Position numbers and translations under genes: made by a program
The notes under the pieces: model-generated
What the model was told of the DNA's origin: nothing
The model's database searches: none
What the model saw: the letters and a program-made list of their open reading frames with translations, nothing else
DNA from: CAZIOH01 sp964540815
GTDB lineage: Bacteria; Myxococcota_A; Polyangia; Fen-1088
Direction: 5' to 3'
DNA: 64,000 nt
Assembly: GCA_964540815.1 (NCBI GenBank)
Contig: CAZIOH010000007.1
Span: forward strand, 47,087-111,086
Shown: piece after piece, positions 8,671 through 18,394 of the stretch
Layout of the letters: every line of letters begins with the position of its first letter
How positions within the stretch are numbered: position 1 is the first letter of the stretch

Positions 8671-9495
8671 TCACCAGGTCTGCTCGGCGGCACGCACGAG
8701 GATTTCATTCACCGCGACGCGACGGTCCCGCGTCACCATGTAAGCCACGGCATCGGCGATGTCCTCGGGCCGAAGCCTCTCGACCGATTCGAACTGGGTA
8801 CGAGCGGCCCGCTGCACGTCCGCGGGGAGGTGCGAGACCAACTCGGTGTCGACGACCCCCGGCTCGACGACACCGACGCGGACACGGCGCCCGAGCACCT
8901 CTTGGCGCAGCGACTCCGAGAAGCCTTGGAGCCCGAACTTCGTGAGGTTGTAGACGCTGCTCCCCGGGCGGGCCACCCGCCCCGCCGTCGAGCTGATATT
9001 GACCAGGTCGGCGACCCCGCGCGGCGAGTCCGCGGCGGCGCGCACGAGGTGCGGCAGCGCCGCGTGGGTGACGTAGAGGAGGCCCTCCACGTTGAGCGCG
9101 ATCATGCGATCCCAGTCGTCGATCGTCGCGTCGAGCGCCGGCCCGAGCATCATGGAGCCCGCGTTGTTGACCAGGGTGTCGAGGCGCCCGAGCTCGTCCA
9201 GCACCCGCGCAACCCCCGCCGCGGCTTGACGCCTGTCGGTGACATCCGCCTCGAGCACGAGCGCGTTCCCCCCTTGCGCGCGGATCTCCCCGGCAAGCGT
9301 CTCCAGCCGCTCACGGCGCCGGGCCAGCAGCGCGACCGTCGCACCTTCGGCCGCCAAGCGCCGTGCGGTTGCCTCGCCGATGCCGCTGCTCGCGCCCGTC
9401 ACGAGAGCTACCGTCTTCTCCAGAGGCCCCGTTACGACGGCGGCGTCGGAACCATCAGATGAACGATTGGTTTCACGGTTCTCACTCTGCGACAT
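8671..9495 (-). CDS. short-chain dehydrogenase/reductase
   Basis: 274 aa. Classical SDR signatures: cofactor motif TGASSGIG near residue 34, NNAG, the catalytic Ser in NISSTAGR and the Tyr-Lys pair in YNLTKFG. The Arg-rich stretch after strand 2 (LLARRRERL) suggests NADP preference. A hydrophilic 28-residue N-terminal extension precedes the Rossmann fold. The substrate cannot be deduced. It is flanked by non-coding DNA on both sides, so no pathway context is available. Confidence 0.93.
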   Translation of the reverse strand: MSQSENRETNRSSDGSDAAVVTGPLEKTVALVTGASSGIGEATARRLAAEGATVALLARRRERLETLAGEIRAQGGNALVLEADVTDRRQAAAGVARVLDELGRLDTLVNNAGSMMLGPALDATIDDWDRMIALNVEGLLYVTHAALPHLVRAAADSPRGVADLVNISSTAGRVARPGSSVYNLTKFGLQGFSESLRQEVLGRRVRVGVVEPGVVDTELVSHLPADVQRAARTQFESVERLRPEDIADAVAYMVTRDRRVAVNEILVRAAEQTW

Positions 9496-9743
9496 GCGAG
9501 GATGTCCTTAGCGGCGGGTCTGTCCATGATCTTGCAGAGTCTACACCGCCGTTTTGCTCATGCCGTGAGGAGGGTCGACGCGCGTTTCGTGGCCTGATCG
9601 TCGCGAAGCGTCCCGACCGCGGTTGGTCCCGCGCCGTCGCGTAGCGGCGGGCTTCTCCGAGTGACTCCGGCGGGCAGGCCTTGTCAAAGAGAGCGATGGG
9701 CGCCAATGGGGACTGGGGCTCGGTCGTTGCGGACCTTATCGCC

Positions 9744-10742
9744 CTACGCGTGGCGCGACTCGGAATGGCGGGCGAAGGCGCGTACGAGCAGGGTCCGAGG
9801 CGCGTAGCAGGCGATCAGCATCCCGCCCATGAGCAACGCGAACCAGACCACAGGCCCGAACATGAGCGCGATCATCAGGTGCATGCCAAGTCCGACCACC
9901 AGCGCGGCCGTGCGGGTCCACGGCAGGGTGAACCAGAGCGGCGCGCCGAGTTCGAAGCCGAGCGTGATCGCCTGGAGGATTCGCCAGCCCACCGCGGGGA
10001 GCGCGTTCATCACCTGCCACCCGACCGCCGTCTGGTAGTCGTCATGGAGGTGGCTCCACAGGACATCGCCCGACAACCAGTCGCCCCGTGCTTTCGCGAT
10101 TCCCGACCCCGAGTACATGACCAGCAAGAAGGCCTGAAAGAACCGGACGGCTCCTCCTGAGACCTGCTCGGTCGGAGGGAGCGCGCCGGGCGAGGCCCGG
10201 CGGCTGCGTCGCCACGCATCGATGCCGAAACGAACGCCGCACGGGCTCGCCGAGAGCGCCAGCGACAGGACCGGGGCAGCCTTGGAGACCGTGAAGGCCT
10301 CGAGGCGATCCGCCAGGACCAGGTAGACGGTGAGCGCCGCAAAGGCCCCCGCGGCCTTGCGCGGGTGAAAGCCCACGGCGAGGCTGATTCCGGCGATGGC
10401 GGTCGCAGCCACGATCGCCCAGGCCGCCCAGCTTGGCACCGGGGGCAGGTAGAGCGGCTGTCGCCAGTCACCGCCCCCGAGATCCGGGGGATGGAAACCC
10501 TTCGAAGTCAGCCACTCGTCGGCGTGAATCATCCGCGACGACAGGAAGGCGAGCACGGCGACCGGCACCACGATGCGCAGCAGGACCAGCCGCTCGACCG
10601 GCTGAGGACCGAAGAGCCAGTCCGCGGCCCGTCGCGACGACCCGATCTCGGGGCGCCGGGGCCCTGCTTGGCCGCGCTCGTGTGGGGCGGCGGTCCCCCC
10701 CGTGTCCGAGGGAGCGCGTCGGCGCCCCGAGCCACCGGTCAC
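9744..10742 (-). CDS. HTTM-domain (vitamin K gamma-carboxylase-like) membrane protein
   Basis: 332 aa from GTG 10742. Several membrane segments (for example VLLRIVVPVAVLAFL, WAIVAATAIAGISLAVGF, LGMHLMIALMFGPVVWFALL) with the HTTM-type loop around FFQAFLLVMYSGSGIAKARGDW. HTTM proteins are multi-pass relatives of gamma-glutamyl carboxylase of mostly unknown bacterial role. The GTG overlaps the TGA of the upstream gene (GTGA, 10739-10742), indicating translational coupling; this decides the start. Confidence 0.8.
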   Translation of the reverse strand: MTGGSGRRRAPSDTGGTAAPHERGQAGPRRPEIGSSRRAADWLFGPQPVERLVLLRIVVPVAVLAFLSSRMIHADEWLTSKGFHPPDLGGGDWRQPLYLPPVPSWAAWAIVAATAIAGISLAVGFHPRKAAGAFAALTVYLVLADRLEAFTVSKAAPVLSLALSASPCGVRFGIDAWRRSRRASPGALPPTEQVSGGAVRFFQAFLLVMYSGSGIAKARGDWLSGDVLWSHLHDDYQTAVGWQVMNALPAVGWRILQAITLGFELGAPLWFTLPWTRTAALVVGLGMHLMIALMFGPVVWFALLMGGMLIACYAPRTLLVRAFARHSESRHA

Positions 10743-11362
10743 GAGCGCTCCTGGCAGCGTTGCTCGCGAGCTGCGGAACCCGTCACGTACCAGTACCGTC
10801 TGGCGAGCGTGGCGGGATACGCCGAGAGGGGCTTTCGCTCGTAGCGCGGGTCGGCGACTCCCGGTGGTGGGATCGGGATGCGCAGGCTGAGAATCATCAC
10901 GCCCCCGATTCGCTGTCCGGGGCGAGACCGATTCTGTGAGGCCACTATGTACGCGTCGAGCTCCCGCAAGACACGAGCCTCGCGGGAATAGAAGAACATC
11001 CCGCGATGGAATCGATTCTCCTTGTCGTTGGCGCGAATGGGAAAGAACGGGCGTACGTCGATCTCGTCGAACTGGCGCCGGTCGCAGAGCCAGCCCTTCA
11101 CGCGCCACTCGATGGCGTCCTCGGCCGCGCGCGGAAACAACTCGGCGATCTGCGTGAAGAAGCGCACCGGGGCCGGGAGCGCGCGCCCCACCGCCCGCAC
11201 GCCCGCCGCGTCCATCCAGACCGCGCCGAGATAGCCGACCGCCAGCGCCAATCGCAAGTGGCCGCGCCAACCTCCGCCCCGCGCGGGTCCCCGATCGTGC
11301 GGGTAGCGACCACCCGCCTTTCCCGCCTTTCTTCTGGCTTCCCCAGGAACACCCGCTACCAT
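10739..11362 (-). CDS. HTTM-partner protein, single predicted membrane segment
   Basis: 207 aa. A hydrophobic stretch near residues 35-55 (LRLALAVGYLGAVWMDAAGV) is followed by a soluble domain with FFTQIAELFPRAAEDAIEWRVKGW and ENRFHRGMFFYSREARVLRELDAYIVASQN. I do not recognise a named family. It ends in a four-base overlap with the HTTM gene, and such small proteins commonly sit directly before HTTM genes, so a shared membrane complex is likely. The first 30 residues are basic and low complexity and the start could be internal. Confidence 0.65.
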   Translation of the reverse strand: MVAGVPGEARRKAGKAGGRYPHDRGPARGGGWRGHLRLALAVGYLGAVWMDAAGVRAVGRALPAPVRFFTQIAELFPRAAEDAIEWRVKGWLCDRRQFDEIDVRPFFPIRANDKENRFHRGMFFYSREARVLRELDAYIVASQNRSRPGQRIGGVMILSLRIPIPPPGVADPRYERKPLSAYPATLARRYWYVTGSAAREQRCQERS

Positions 11363-11706
11363 CCGGACAGTCTATCCCCGGACGACCGTTGTTCGCCCGA
11401 TCTGATGGCCCCGATCACTCCAGCGCGTCGCGCGGACTCGTGTGGCCCAGGCCGTGTTCTGCGCCTGGTCAATCGAAGCGGCGGCGGTCGTGGCGCCCAC
11501 GTCACCGCGCTGGGTGTGGACGCGATCACGCCCGGCCGGGCTCCGGAGGACGGAAACTCTCGAGTCCCCAAGGAATATTGAGCAGCGCCGGGGGCGAGCC
11601 GAGACTACTCATGGGGTGGGTATGTCAGGAACATGAGGACATCTCAGGATCCGGACACCTCCTCCCAGCTATCCCTTCCGCTTTCCCCCCAAAATCGGAG
11701 GCCATC

Positions 11707-13143
11707 ATGCGCTCTTGGTATCTCATCTTGCCGGTCCTGCTCACCGGCGGGGTCGCATCGAACTGTCGCTTCGATTCCGCCGGCCCGAGCGGTCGGAGCG
11801 GAGCGGGCGGAAGCTTCGCGAGTGGTGGCCGGGGTATCATCCTCAACGGGTCGGGGGGAAGGACGGTAGGTCCCTGCACCGGTCTCCGCTGCAGGCAACC
11901 GAGCTGCGCGGGCCCAGGATGCATGGTTCAGGGGTGCCCGACCGGCGTGACGACGGCCGTGATGGGCACCGTGCTCGATCCGGCGGGCAAAGTCCCCCTC
12001 TACAACGCGACGGTCTTCGTCCCCAATGCCCCGCTGGCCGACTTTCACGACGGGCCCTCCTGTGACTCGTGTGCTTCGTCGGTCTCGGGCGATCCGGTCA
12101 CGCAGGTGCAGAGCGACGAGGCCGGCCAGTTCACCCTCACGGACATGCCGGTCGGCGACAACATTCCCATCGTCGTGCAGATCGGCAAATGGCGGCGCCA
12201 GACCACCATCTCGAATGTCCCTCCCTGCGTGACGACCGCGTTCACGGACCCCGACCAAACCCGCCTGCCGCGCAACCAGAGCGAGGGTCACCTCCCGCGG
12301 ATCGCGCTCTCGACCGGGGGTGCCGATGCGCTCGAGTGCTGGCTGCGCAAGATCGGGATTGCGGACAGCGAGTTCACCCCTGAGACAGGCGCGGGGCGCA
12401 TCAACCTCTATGCCGGCGGCATGAACACCGGCAACAACTCCGGCGACGGGACCCTCGGCTACGACCCCACCCTCAATGGCGGCGCCACCTTCACCCGCTC
12501 CCTGGGCTGGTGGGACAGCGTCGACAACCTCAACAAGTACGACATCATCTTGCTGTCCTGCGAGGGAGTGGAGAACTCCACCAACAAGAGCGCGGCAGCG
12601 GTGCAGGCCATGCAGACCTTCGCCGACGCCGGCGGCCGGGTGTTTGCATCGCACTGGCACAACTGGTGGATCGAGCACGGCCCGGCCCCCTGGCCCACGG
12701 CGGCGACGTTCAACCACCGCCGCGATCCCCCGAGCCCCCTCACCGGCACCATTGACCAGACGTTCCCCAAGGGCGTGGCACTGGCCACATGGCTGCTCAA
12801 CGTCGGCGCGTCGACGCCGCCCGGGGGCACCCTGCTGGTGAACGGCGCCAAGCGGACCCTGACCGGGGTGAACGCCCCGACCCAGCGCTGGATCTACAAT
12901 ACCGAACAACAGACGGTGCAGTACTTCTCCTTCACCACGCCATACGGCTCCGGGAGCTGCGGCAAGGTGGTGTTCAGCGATCTGCACGTGACCTCCGGCT
13001 CGGGAGGGATGATGAACGACAGCTCCTCGCCCACCTTACCCTTTCCCACCGGTTGCCGAACCGTCGACCTCTCGGCGCAGGAGAAGGCGCTCGAGTTCAT
13101 GCTCTTCGACCTCTCCGGCTGCATCCTCCCCATGATTCCTTAG
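11707..13143 (+). CDS. secreted protein with a carboxypeptidase-regulatory-like domain
   Basis: 478 aa from ATG 11707, preceded by GGAGG. N-terminal export signal (YLILPVLLTGGVASNC; the Cys may be lipidated). A Gly/Ser-rich linker and Cys-rich segment (CRQPSCAGPGCMVQGC) precede a carboxypeptidase-regulatory-like Ig fold (MGTVLDPAGKVPLYNATV then SDEAGQFTLTDMPVGDN). The C-terminal domain contains KYDIILLSCEG and GRVFASHWHNWW, resembling a large secreted family in Polyangia whose function is unknown. About 340 bases upstream (11363-11706) hold no recognisable gene. Confidence 0.85.
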   Translation: MRSWYLILPVLLTGGVASNCRFDSAGPSGRSGAGGSFASGGRGIILNGSGGRTVGPCTGLRCRQPSCAGPGCMVQGCPTGVTTAVMGTVLDPAGKVPLYNATVFVPNAPLADFHDGPSCDSCASSVSGDPVTQVQSDEAGQFTLTDMPVGDNIPIVVQIGKWRRQTTISNVPPCVTTAFTDPDQTRLPRNQSEGHLPRIALSTGGADALECWLRKIGIADSEFTPETGAGRINLYAGGMNTGNNSGDGTLGYDPTLNGGATFTRSLGWWDSVDNLNKYDIILLSCEGVENSTNKSAAAVQAMQTFADAGGRVFASHWHNWWIEHGPAPWPTAATFNHRRDPPSPLTGTIDQTFPKGVALATWLLNVGASTPPGGTLLVNGAKRTLTGVNAPTQRWIYNTEQQTVQYFSFTTPYGSGSCGKVVFSDLHVTSGSGGMMNDSSSPTLPFPTGCRTVDLSAQEKALEFMLFDLSGCILPMIP

Positions 13144-13169
13144 AAAATCGGCGACCCTGGCCGTCGGGC

Positions 13170-13796
13170 TCACCTCATGGACGTCATGGTGGCCCGAGCC
13201 TGAGCTTCCCGGCCTTTGCAGATCGGCGTCGGCGCCGGCGCCGGCGAGGCCAGCGCCTGCCCCTCACGCTCGGCGCGGGCGACGGCGCCCGTCTTGAACG
13301 CCCAGCCACCGGCCTGGCGTAGCTCCGTCAGCCGCGCGCGCGCCGCCAACTGCGCCGGCGAAGCGGCGACGGGCTCCGCCTCGGCGCCCACGGACAGAGA
13401 CTGCACCTCTCGCTCGGCACGGGCGACGGCGCCGGTCTTGTATGCCCAACCGCCAGCCTGGCGCAGCTCAGTCAACCGCGCCAGCGCAGCCGCCTGCTCG
13501 GGCGACGGCGCCGCAGGAGCCGGACACCCGTGCGCCCAGGCGACGGCTTGCGCTCTCTCCCGTTCGTCCCGTGCTGCTTCGCGCTGGGCCCGCTCGACGA
13601 GGCCAGTCTTGTACGCCCAGCCTCCCGCCCTCGCGAGCTCGGTGGCGCGGTCTCGAGCCGCGTTCGCGCCTGCCGCGATGCGCGTCTGTGAGGTGCCACG
13701 GTCGCTCGCTTGCGCGTTGGCACCCGTGGACCAGCCGAGCGCGAGCGCCGTGATGATCATGCTACCCACTCTGGACAGTTCGCCTTTCGTGAACAT
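13170..13796 (-). CDS. secreted protein with three GGWAYKTG repeats
   Basis: 208 aa with an N-terminal export signal ending near GANAQA. The mature part is almost entirely three imperfect repeats of about 40-60 residues, each carrying ELRQAGGWAYKTG followed by AVARAERE or a close variant (first copy LARAGGWAYKTGLVERAQRE). The repeats are Ala/Arg/Glu-rich and should be helical, with a conserved Gly-Gly-Trp turn. No known domain recognised. Monocistronic, convergent with the gene at 11707. Confidence 0.75.
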   Translation of the reverse strand: MFTKGELSRVGSMIITALALGWSTGANAQASDRGTSQTRIAAGANAARDRATELARAGGWAYKTGLVERAQREAARDERERAQAVAWAHGCPAPAAPSPEQAAALARLTELRQAGGWAYKTGAVARAEREVQSLSVGAEAEPVAASPAQLAARARLTELRQAGGWAFKTGAVARAEREGQALASPAPAPTPICKGREAQARATMTSMR

Positions 13797-14012
13797 GGTA
13801 CTCCTTCCCTCTCTTCGCCCCGGTCGCAGGCTTTGATCAACCGTGCGGCGTCGGGGACGAATCGAAATCTCCCACCTGCCTCGTTAAAGTGTCGTTAAAA
13901 AGGCGGAGCCCTCGCGAGACGCCAATCTTGGATTTCGCCGCGTTGACGAAAGCGAACGACCAGGGACGACGGCCTGCACGACGTGGGTGGCGGCGGGCTC
14001 GCTGGCGCGACC

Positions 14013-15596
14013 TCAGGTCACGAAGCCGGGCAACGGGCCGGTGTATTGCGCCACGCTCCCCAGCGACGGCAGCGTGACACCGAAGATGGGGGCCAGCGCC
14101 AACCAGAAATCATTGAAGGGCCGGTTACCCGTTCCGCCGGTCGTATCGAGATCGATCTGCTTCGGCAGCGAGCCGCCCGTCACCTTCAGGAAGGTGCCGC
14201 CCTTGATCCGGGTGTTCTTCCCGCCAAGGACGATCAATGGCATGTTGAGCTGGCCGTGGTCCCAGCGGGTGGATTCGTCGTTGACGTACACGACGACGGT
14301 ATTGTCGAGCAAGGTGTTGCCATCGAGGTCGGTCGCGGCGTCGAATGCTTGCAAGGCCTGCGAGGTCTGGTCGCTGTAGAAGCGATCGATGGCGGCCCCC
14401 CAGGCGAGGATGGCCCTTCCGGTGGTGTCCGCCGGTTCCAGGCCGAGTACCGCATAGTGGGGAGCGGCCAGCAGCGGGGCGTAGCCGGGTAGCATCGCGC
14501 CGTCGAAGGAGGTCGGAAAGAGGACATTGCTGGTACCTGCTGCCCACATGAACGTTCCCACGCGGATGAGATCACATAGAAACGCAGCCTTGATGATCTC
14601 GAGCTGGGTTCGCCCGAGCACCTGATGGGGATGGCTCGTGGGATCGCCTGGGATGTAGTAGTCCACGCCGGAGAGCGCAGAGACGCCGGTCGGCAGAAAC
14701 TGAGCGCCGTTTGCCCCTACTCCCGTCTGCGCGAACATGGGCGGGCGCGGCGGGCGGATGCACACGGCCTGGGGGGGCAACGACGCCCGGATGGCGGCCT
14801 CGAGACCCTGGATGGCGTCCGCGTGGGCGTCGAGCTTCACCTTCTCGGACGCCGGGATGAGCGTCCGGAGGCGCGTCAGATCGCTCCGCATGTAGTCGAG
14901 GACGCTGAGCTTCTCGGCGAGCAACGCGGCCGAATCGCTGCCTACCGGCAGGGCGCCGCCGAAGAGACGATTGAAGGCATTGAGCGGCTGGGTCTCGGGG
15001 TAGAGGGGCTGGCGGGCGAGAGCGATGTCGGGGTTCGCCGTCGGGGAAAGGTAGGAGAGCACGCGCGGCGCCACCTCGTCCCGATCCGAGCGAATGTCAG
15101 CCGCCAACTGCAACGACCCGAACGGGGTCCGGCCGCCGATGGGGGATCCCGCGCCCCCGAGCACCGGCGAGCGCGACAGGAGAAGCTGGTCGATCGAAGG
15201 ACCGCCCGCCGCGTGATCCTGCTGGCCGATCTGGCCGAGGGTGGGCACGCCGGTCATGAGCGCGACCATCCCGCCCTCGGCGCTGTTTTGTCCGCCGCTG
15301 CCTCCGTTCAATGACGCGCACACCAGGTTGAGGCCGTCGATCATCGCCAACTTCGACTGCAAGGGCGCGAACGGCGCGCTGTTGGACGGCAGCGTGAAGC
15401 TGGTGGTCGTCACCGCCGCCGTGGGGCGCCACAGATCGAGGTCGCTGCCACAGGGGCGCTGGATGACCAGGAAGCGGAGCGGAGCGGGCATCCCCTGCGC
15501 CCGGGCTTCGATCCCGCGCAAGAGCGGCGCCAGCAAGGCGATGGAGCCGCCGCAGCTCCGCAGAAACGCGCGGCGGGCGATCCGATACGCACTCAT
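14013..15596 (-). CDS. DUF1552 protein with Tat-like signal (pair 1)
   Basis: 527 aa. The N-terminus RIARRAFLRSCGGSIALL is a twin-arginine-like export signal. The body has DUF1552 hallmarks: RFLVIQRPCGSDLDLW, KLAMIDGLN, LDAHADAIQGLE, FLCDLIRVGTF and the late VVYVNDESTRWDHGQLN plus GGKNTRIKGG. The fold is sulfatase/alkaline-phosphatase-like in related proteins, but the role is not established. ATG 15596 overlaps the stop of the upstream DUF1592 gene (ATGA at 15593-15596), so the two are co-translated, as is usual for this pair in Myxococcota and Planctomycetota. Confidence 0.92.
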   Translation of the reverse strand: MSAYRIARRAFLRSCGGSIALLAPLLRGIEARAQGMPAPLRFLVIQRPCGSDLDLWRPTAAVTTTSFTLPSNSAPFAPLQSKLAMIDGLNLVCASLNGGSGGQNSAEGGMVALMTGVPTLGQIGQQDHAAGGPSIDQLLLSRSPVLGGAGSPIGGRTPFGSLQLAADIRSDRDEVAPRVLSYLSPTANPDIALARQPLYPETQPLNAFNRLFGGALPVGSDSAALLAEKLSVLDYMRSDLTRLRTLIPASEKVKLDAHADAIQGLEAAIRASLPPQAVCIRPPRPPMFAQTGVGANGAQFLPTGVSALSGVDYYIPGDPTSHPHQVLGRTQLEIIKAAFLCDLIRVGTFMWAAGTSNVLFPTSFDGAMLPGYAPLLAAPHYAVLGLEPADTTGRAILAWGAAIDRFYSDQTSQALQAFDAATDLDGNTLLDNTVVVYVNDESTRWDHGQLNMPLIVLGGKNTRIKGGTFLKVTGGSLPKQIDLDTTGGTGNRPFNDFWLALAPIFGVTLPSLGSVAQYTGPLPGFVT

Positions 15597-17452
15597 CTCG
15601 TGCCTCCGGCGCGGGCGCGCGCGAAATCCGCGAGCAGGATTTGCCTGAACAGGGCCGACGCGGTTCCATCCGACTGACGGAACGCCGCGCGCAGGGCGTT
15701 GACCTCGCAGATGTTGCCGGGAGCAATCGCTTTGCCGATGGCGTAACCGGACATCTTGAGCACGGCGCAATCGGACAGCAGCCCGATCGTGGCCGGGGCC
15801 GCCGCAAACGCCTGCGGTCCGGAAAACGATGCGGGCGCAAGCGGCGAAGGCGGCACGAACGTGACCGACGGGTCGACGCTTCGGCCAACCTCGTCCGTCG
15901 TGGTGAACTTTCCGACCGCGTCGAAGTTCTGCAGCATCCGGCCGTACGGATCGAGCTGCCCGTGGCAATCGGAGCACAGCGGGCTTGCAAGCCGCGCATC
16001 GGACCGCGTCACCTCGCTGTCGCCCGTCGCATCGACCTTCCACGCCTCGGGCGAGGTCAGAAGAACTTCCTGGGGAACGGGCTCCTGACAGAACACGTTG
16101 TCTTGTATCAGCCTGCCGCGATTGATGATGCCGCCCGTGGTGGGATCGGACACCGCCCACAGGAAGGACGGCTGGGTCAACATGCCGATGCGTGGCTCCG
16201 CCACCGGCCACGTCAAGGCGACGAACGTGGCGGGCAGCGGCTCGGTGAAGGGCAAACCGTAAAGAGTCGCCAGCCGCTGGTTGACGAACACCTTCTGCGA
16301 GGTGAGGAGATCGGTGACCTTGCCGGCGCTCGTCCACAGCACGTCAGCGATGAAGCGCCGGCCCGAGCTCAGCAACTCCCCCACGATGGCCGTGCTGTCC
16401 TGGTCCGCGGTCGCGAGTGGCGACAGCAGCACCTGATCCTTCGCCCCCTTGTTGAGCACGTCGTCCAGCCCGAACCAGGTGCCGACCAGGTTCGTCAGGT
16501 TCGAGCGCGTCGCCGGCAGCGCCAGCAGGCGGTCGAGCTGCGCCAGGATCCCCGCCCTGGTCGCGAGCCCCGCGTCGCCAGTCGCCGCCGCCGCCGCCAG
16601 CAGTTCGGCGTCCGGCGTCGTGCCGAGCAGGAGAAACCCGAGCTGCGTGGCGACCTCGTACGGGGTCAGGGTCGTGTCGGGATAGGCGCCCGTCACCGCA
16701 TCCGCCGTCGCCGGGCTCGGCCCGAGCTCGCTCCGATACAAGAACGAGGGCGACAGGATCAACGCCTCGATCATCAAGCCGATGCCGTGGTCGAAGCCTT
16801 GGTTGGCGCCCACGGCGTAGACCTTCAAGAGATCGGTCACCTCGGCATCGGCGAGAGGCCGGCGGAGCGCGAGCAGCCCAAATGACCGCGCGAAGCGCGT
16901 CGCACATGCGTCGTCCGTCTCGCCGGTCATGCACGCGGCGACCTGCGAGACCCTGGGCGCGATCCGGGCGACCACCGACTCGGCGCCGCCGTAAAGAGCG
17001 AAGAGATCCTGGGAGGTGACCAACAGGTCCGGTCCGCCCGTCAAGGACGGGAGGTTGCCATTGGACGCGCTGGTGAGCGCCGGCGGCGCGGCGCCCAGCA
17101 GATCCTGGGTCACGCTCGCAAACTGGTTGTACGACAGGCGCCACAATCGGCGGCCGATGGGGAGCAGCGGCGTGCAGCCGAGAGTGGTCTCCCCGCCGTC
17201 GCCCCCGGCGCTGGTGCCCTGTCCGGCCGCATCCCCCTCCCCGCCGCCGCCACCCACACCGCCGCTGCCCGGAACCGCGGCGCCACCGCTACCGCCGGTG
17301 GCGGAAGAAGCACCGACCGTTCCCGCGGCTCCAGTTCTTCCTCCGACTCCCGCGAGCCCCCCGGTTCCGGGAGCTTGCGCGCTCCCCGAGCCGCAAGCAG
17401 CTGCCAGCAACGAAAGAAGCGGAATGACCGCGCGGCGGGGGGGGGCGAACAT
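15593..17452 (-). CDS. DUF1592/DUF1588-type lipoprotein with a c-type haem motif (pair 1)
   Basis: 619 aa. Lipobox LLAAACGSG, then a Gly-rich tether of about 80 residues. Domains in order: DUF1587-like (LWRLSYNQFASVTQDLLG), DUF1595-like (ARSFGLLALRRPLADAEV), DUF1592 (TPYEVATQLGFLLLGTTPDAEL), DUF1588 (NRGRLIQDNVFC then CSDCHGQLDPYGRMLQNFDAVG) and a DUF1585-like end. CSDCH is a CxxCH haem-attachment motif, so one c-type haem may be bound. Probably an outer-membrane or periplasmic redox protein working with the coupled DUF1552 product. No sigma54-type promoter like that of pair 2 was found upstream. Confidence 0.92.
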   Translation of the reverse strand: MFAPPRRAVIPLLSLLAAACGSGSAQAPGTGGLAGVGGRTGAAGTVGASSATGGSGGAAVPGSGGVGGGGGEGDAAGQGTSAGGDGGETTLGCTPLLPIGRRLWRLSYNQFASVTQDLLGAAPPALTSASNGNLPSLTGGPDLLVTSQDLFALYGGAESVVARIAPRVSQVAACMTGETDDACATRFARSFGLLALRRPLADAEVTDLLKVYAVGANQGFDHGIGLMIEALILSPSFLYRSELGPSPATADAVTGAYPDTTLTPYEVATQLGFLLLGTTPDAELLAAAAATGDAGLATRAGILAQLDRLLALPATRSNLTNLVGTWFGLDDVLNKGAKDQVLLSPLATADQDSTAIVGELLSSGRRFIADVLWTSAGKVTDLLTSQKVFVNQRLATLYGLPFTEPLPATFVALTWPVAEPRIGMLTQPSFLWAVSDPTTGGIINRGRLIQDNVFCQEPVPQEVLLTSPEAWKVDATGDSEVTRSDARLASPLCSDCHGQLDPYGRMLQNFDAVGKFTTTDEVGRSVDPSVTFVPPSPLAPASFSGPQAFAAAPATIGLLSDCAVLKMSGYAIGKAIAPGNICEVNALRAAFRQSDGTASALFRQILLADFARARAGGTR

Positions 17453-17599
17453 CTCCGTTGATGCAACCTTATCTCATTTCTTTGCGAGCTCGGCTTCGGC
17501 CGCGCCCGGGCGCCGCCGCAGCATGGCATTCGGATTGCGGCGCATAGGTCGTCGACGAGCCGTCGCGGCTCCGTGCTTGGCGGGCGCCGACCAAGGGCG

Positions 17600-17935
17600 C
17601 CTTCAACACCCTCGCTGATGCCGACGGGTTTGTCGTGGCCTACGGCAACGGCTTACCACGAGCGACAACTTTTCGGGCCAGCTCAACTCGGGAGAGTGGC
17701 GTTCGGAGTACACCGCGCTCGGCGGGACGGTGGATGAGCTCCCTTACCTTCAGCAGATCGTGAGCGACCTCGTGAACCTTGGTGTCATCGCCGTCGGAAA
17801 CGCGGTGTACCTGGTTGGGCAGTCCAACGGCGGAGGGATGGCGCTCAGCGCAGCCTCACGGCAGCCGAATATCTATACCGGCGTTGCGGCGTGGTGCTTT
17901 CACCGCTCGCCGACGGCCGGGCGCGAGGCCTGGGC
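17600..17935 (+). pseudogene. feruloyl-esterase/PHB-depolymerase-like fragment, frameshifted
   Basis: One frame reads AFNTLADADGFVVAYGNG up to about 17650; another continues NFSGQLNSGEWRSEY, then VYLVGQSNGGGMALSAASRQP, which holds the Gly-x-Ser-x-Gly-like nucleophile elbow of secreted CE1/PHB-depolymerase-like hydrolases. The frame changes again after GVAA near 17893. The N-terminus, signal peptide and the catalytic Asp/His region are missing. It is a decayed piece of a secreted polyester or feruloyl esterase. Confidence 0.6.
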
Positions 17936-18208
17936 TTTAGCGATGCTGATATCGCGTCTCCCACGGTCATGCAACTGCCCGAGGTCGTTCAAGAGGGGCA
18001 AGGCCTCGACCGTTGCCGAGGCCGTCCGGATCATTGCCGACGCAGCCGACGCACTCGACTCCGCAGACCTCGAGAACTGGAGGGCGCCGACGACGATCGG
18101 TGTGCGCAAGAGCAACGACGATCGGCCCCACCCGCCGACGTCGGGCATAAAAGGACGGGTCGGTCCGGCCAGCCTCATCGAGATCGAAGGGCGACCTCCG
18201 CTGTGCCG

Positions 18209-18394
18209 TCAGCGGTGCGAGATGCTCCAGAGCACCATACCCACGCAAACCACGATGCCTCCCAGCAACACGGTACGGGCGCTGTGCATCAACCTCGTCC
18301 GGGCCACCGGTTTGCCGCCCCGCGGGGTTCGGCCGGTCAACACGACGACCACCACGAACACCACGGTCAGAGCCAGCCAGACGATTGAATTCAT
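18209..18394 (-). CDS. small two-helix membrane protein
   Basis: 61 aa from ATG 18394. Two clear hydrophobic helices (IVWLALTVVFVVVVVL and LLGGIVVCVGMVLWSI) are separated by a basic loop (TGRTPRGGKPVARTR). No family recognised and no strong ribosome site, so it may be a real small membrane protein or a chance hydrophobic frame in a decayed region. The clean two-helix layout favours a gene. The next 360 bases (18395-18760) show no other gene. Confidence 0.45.
   Translation of the reverse strand: MNSIVWLALTVVFVVVVVLTGRTPRGGKPVARTRLMHSARTVLLGGIVVCVGMVLWSISHR

Noticed and set aside
11644..12987. 447-codon minus-strand frame
   Set aside because: Antisense to the secreted protein at 11707, which has a signal peptide, ribosome site and recognisable domain. 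High GC keeps the opposite strand open.
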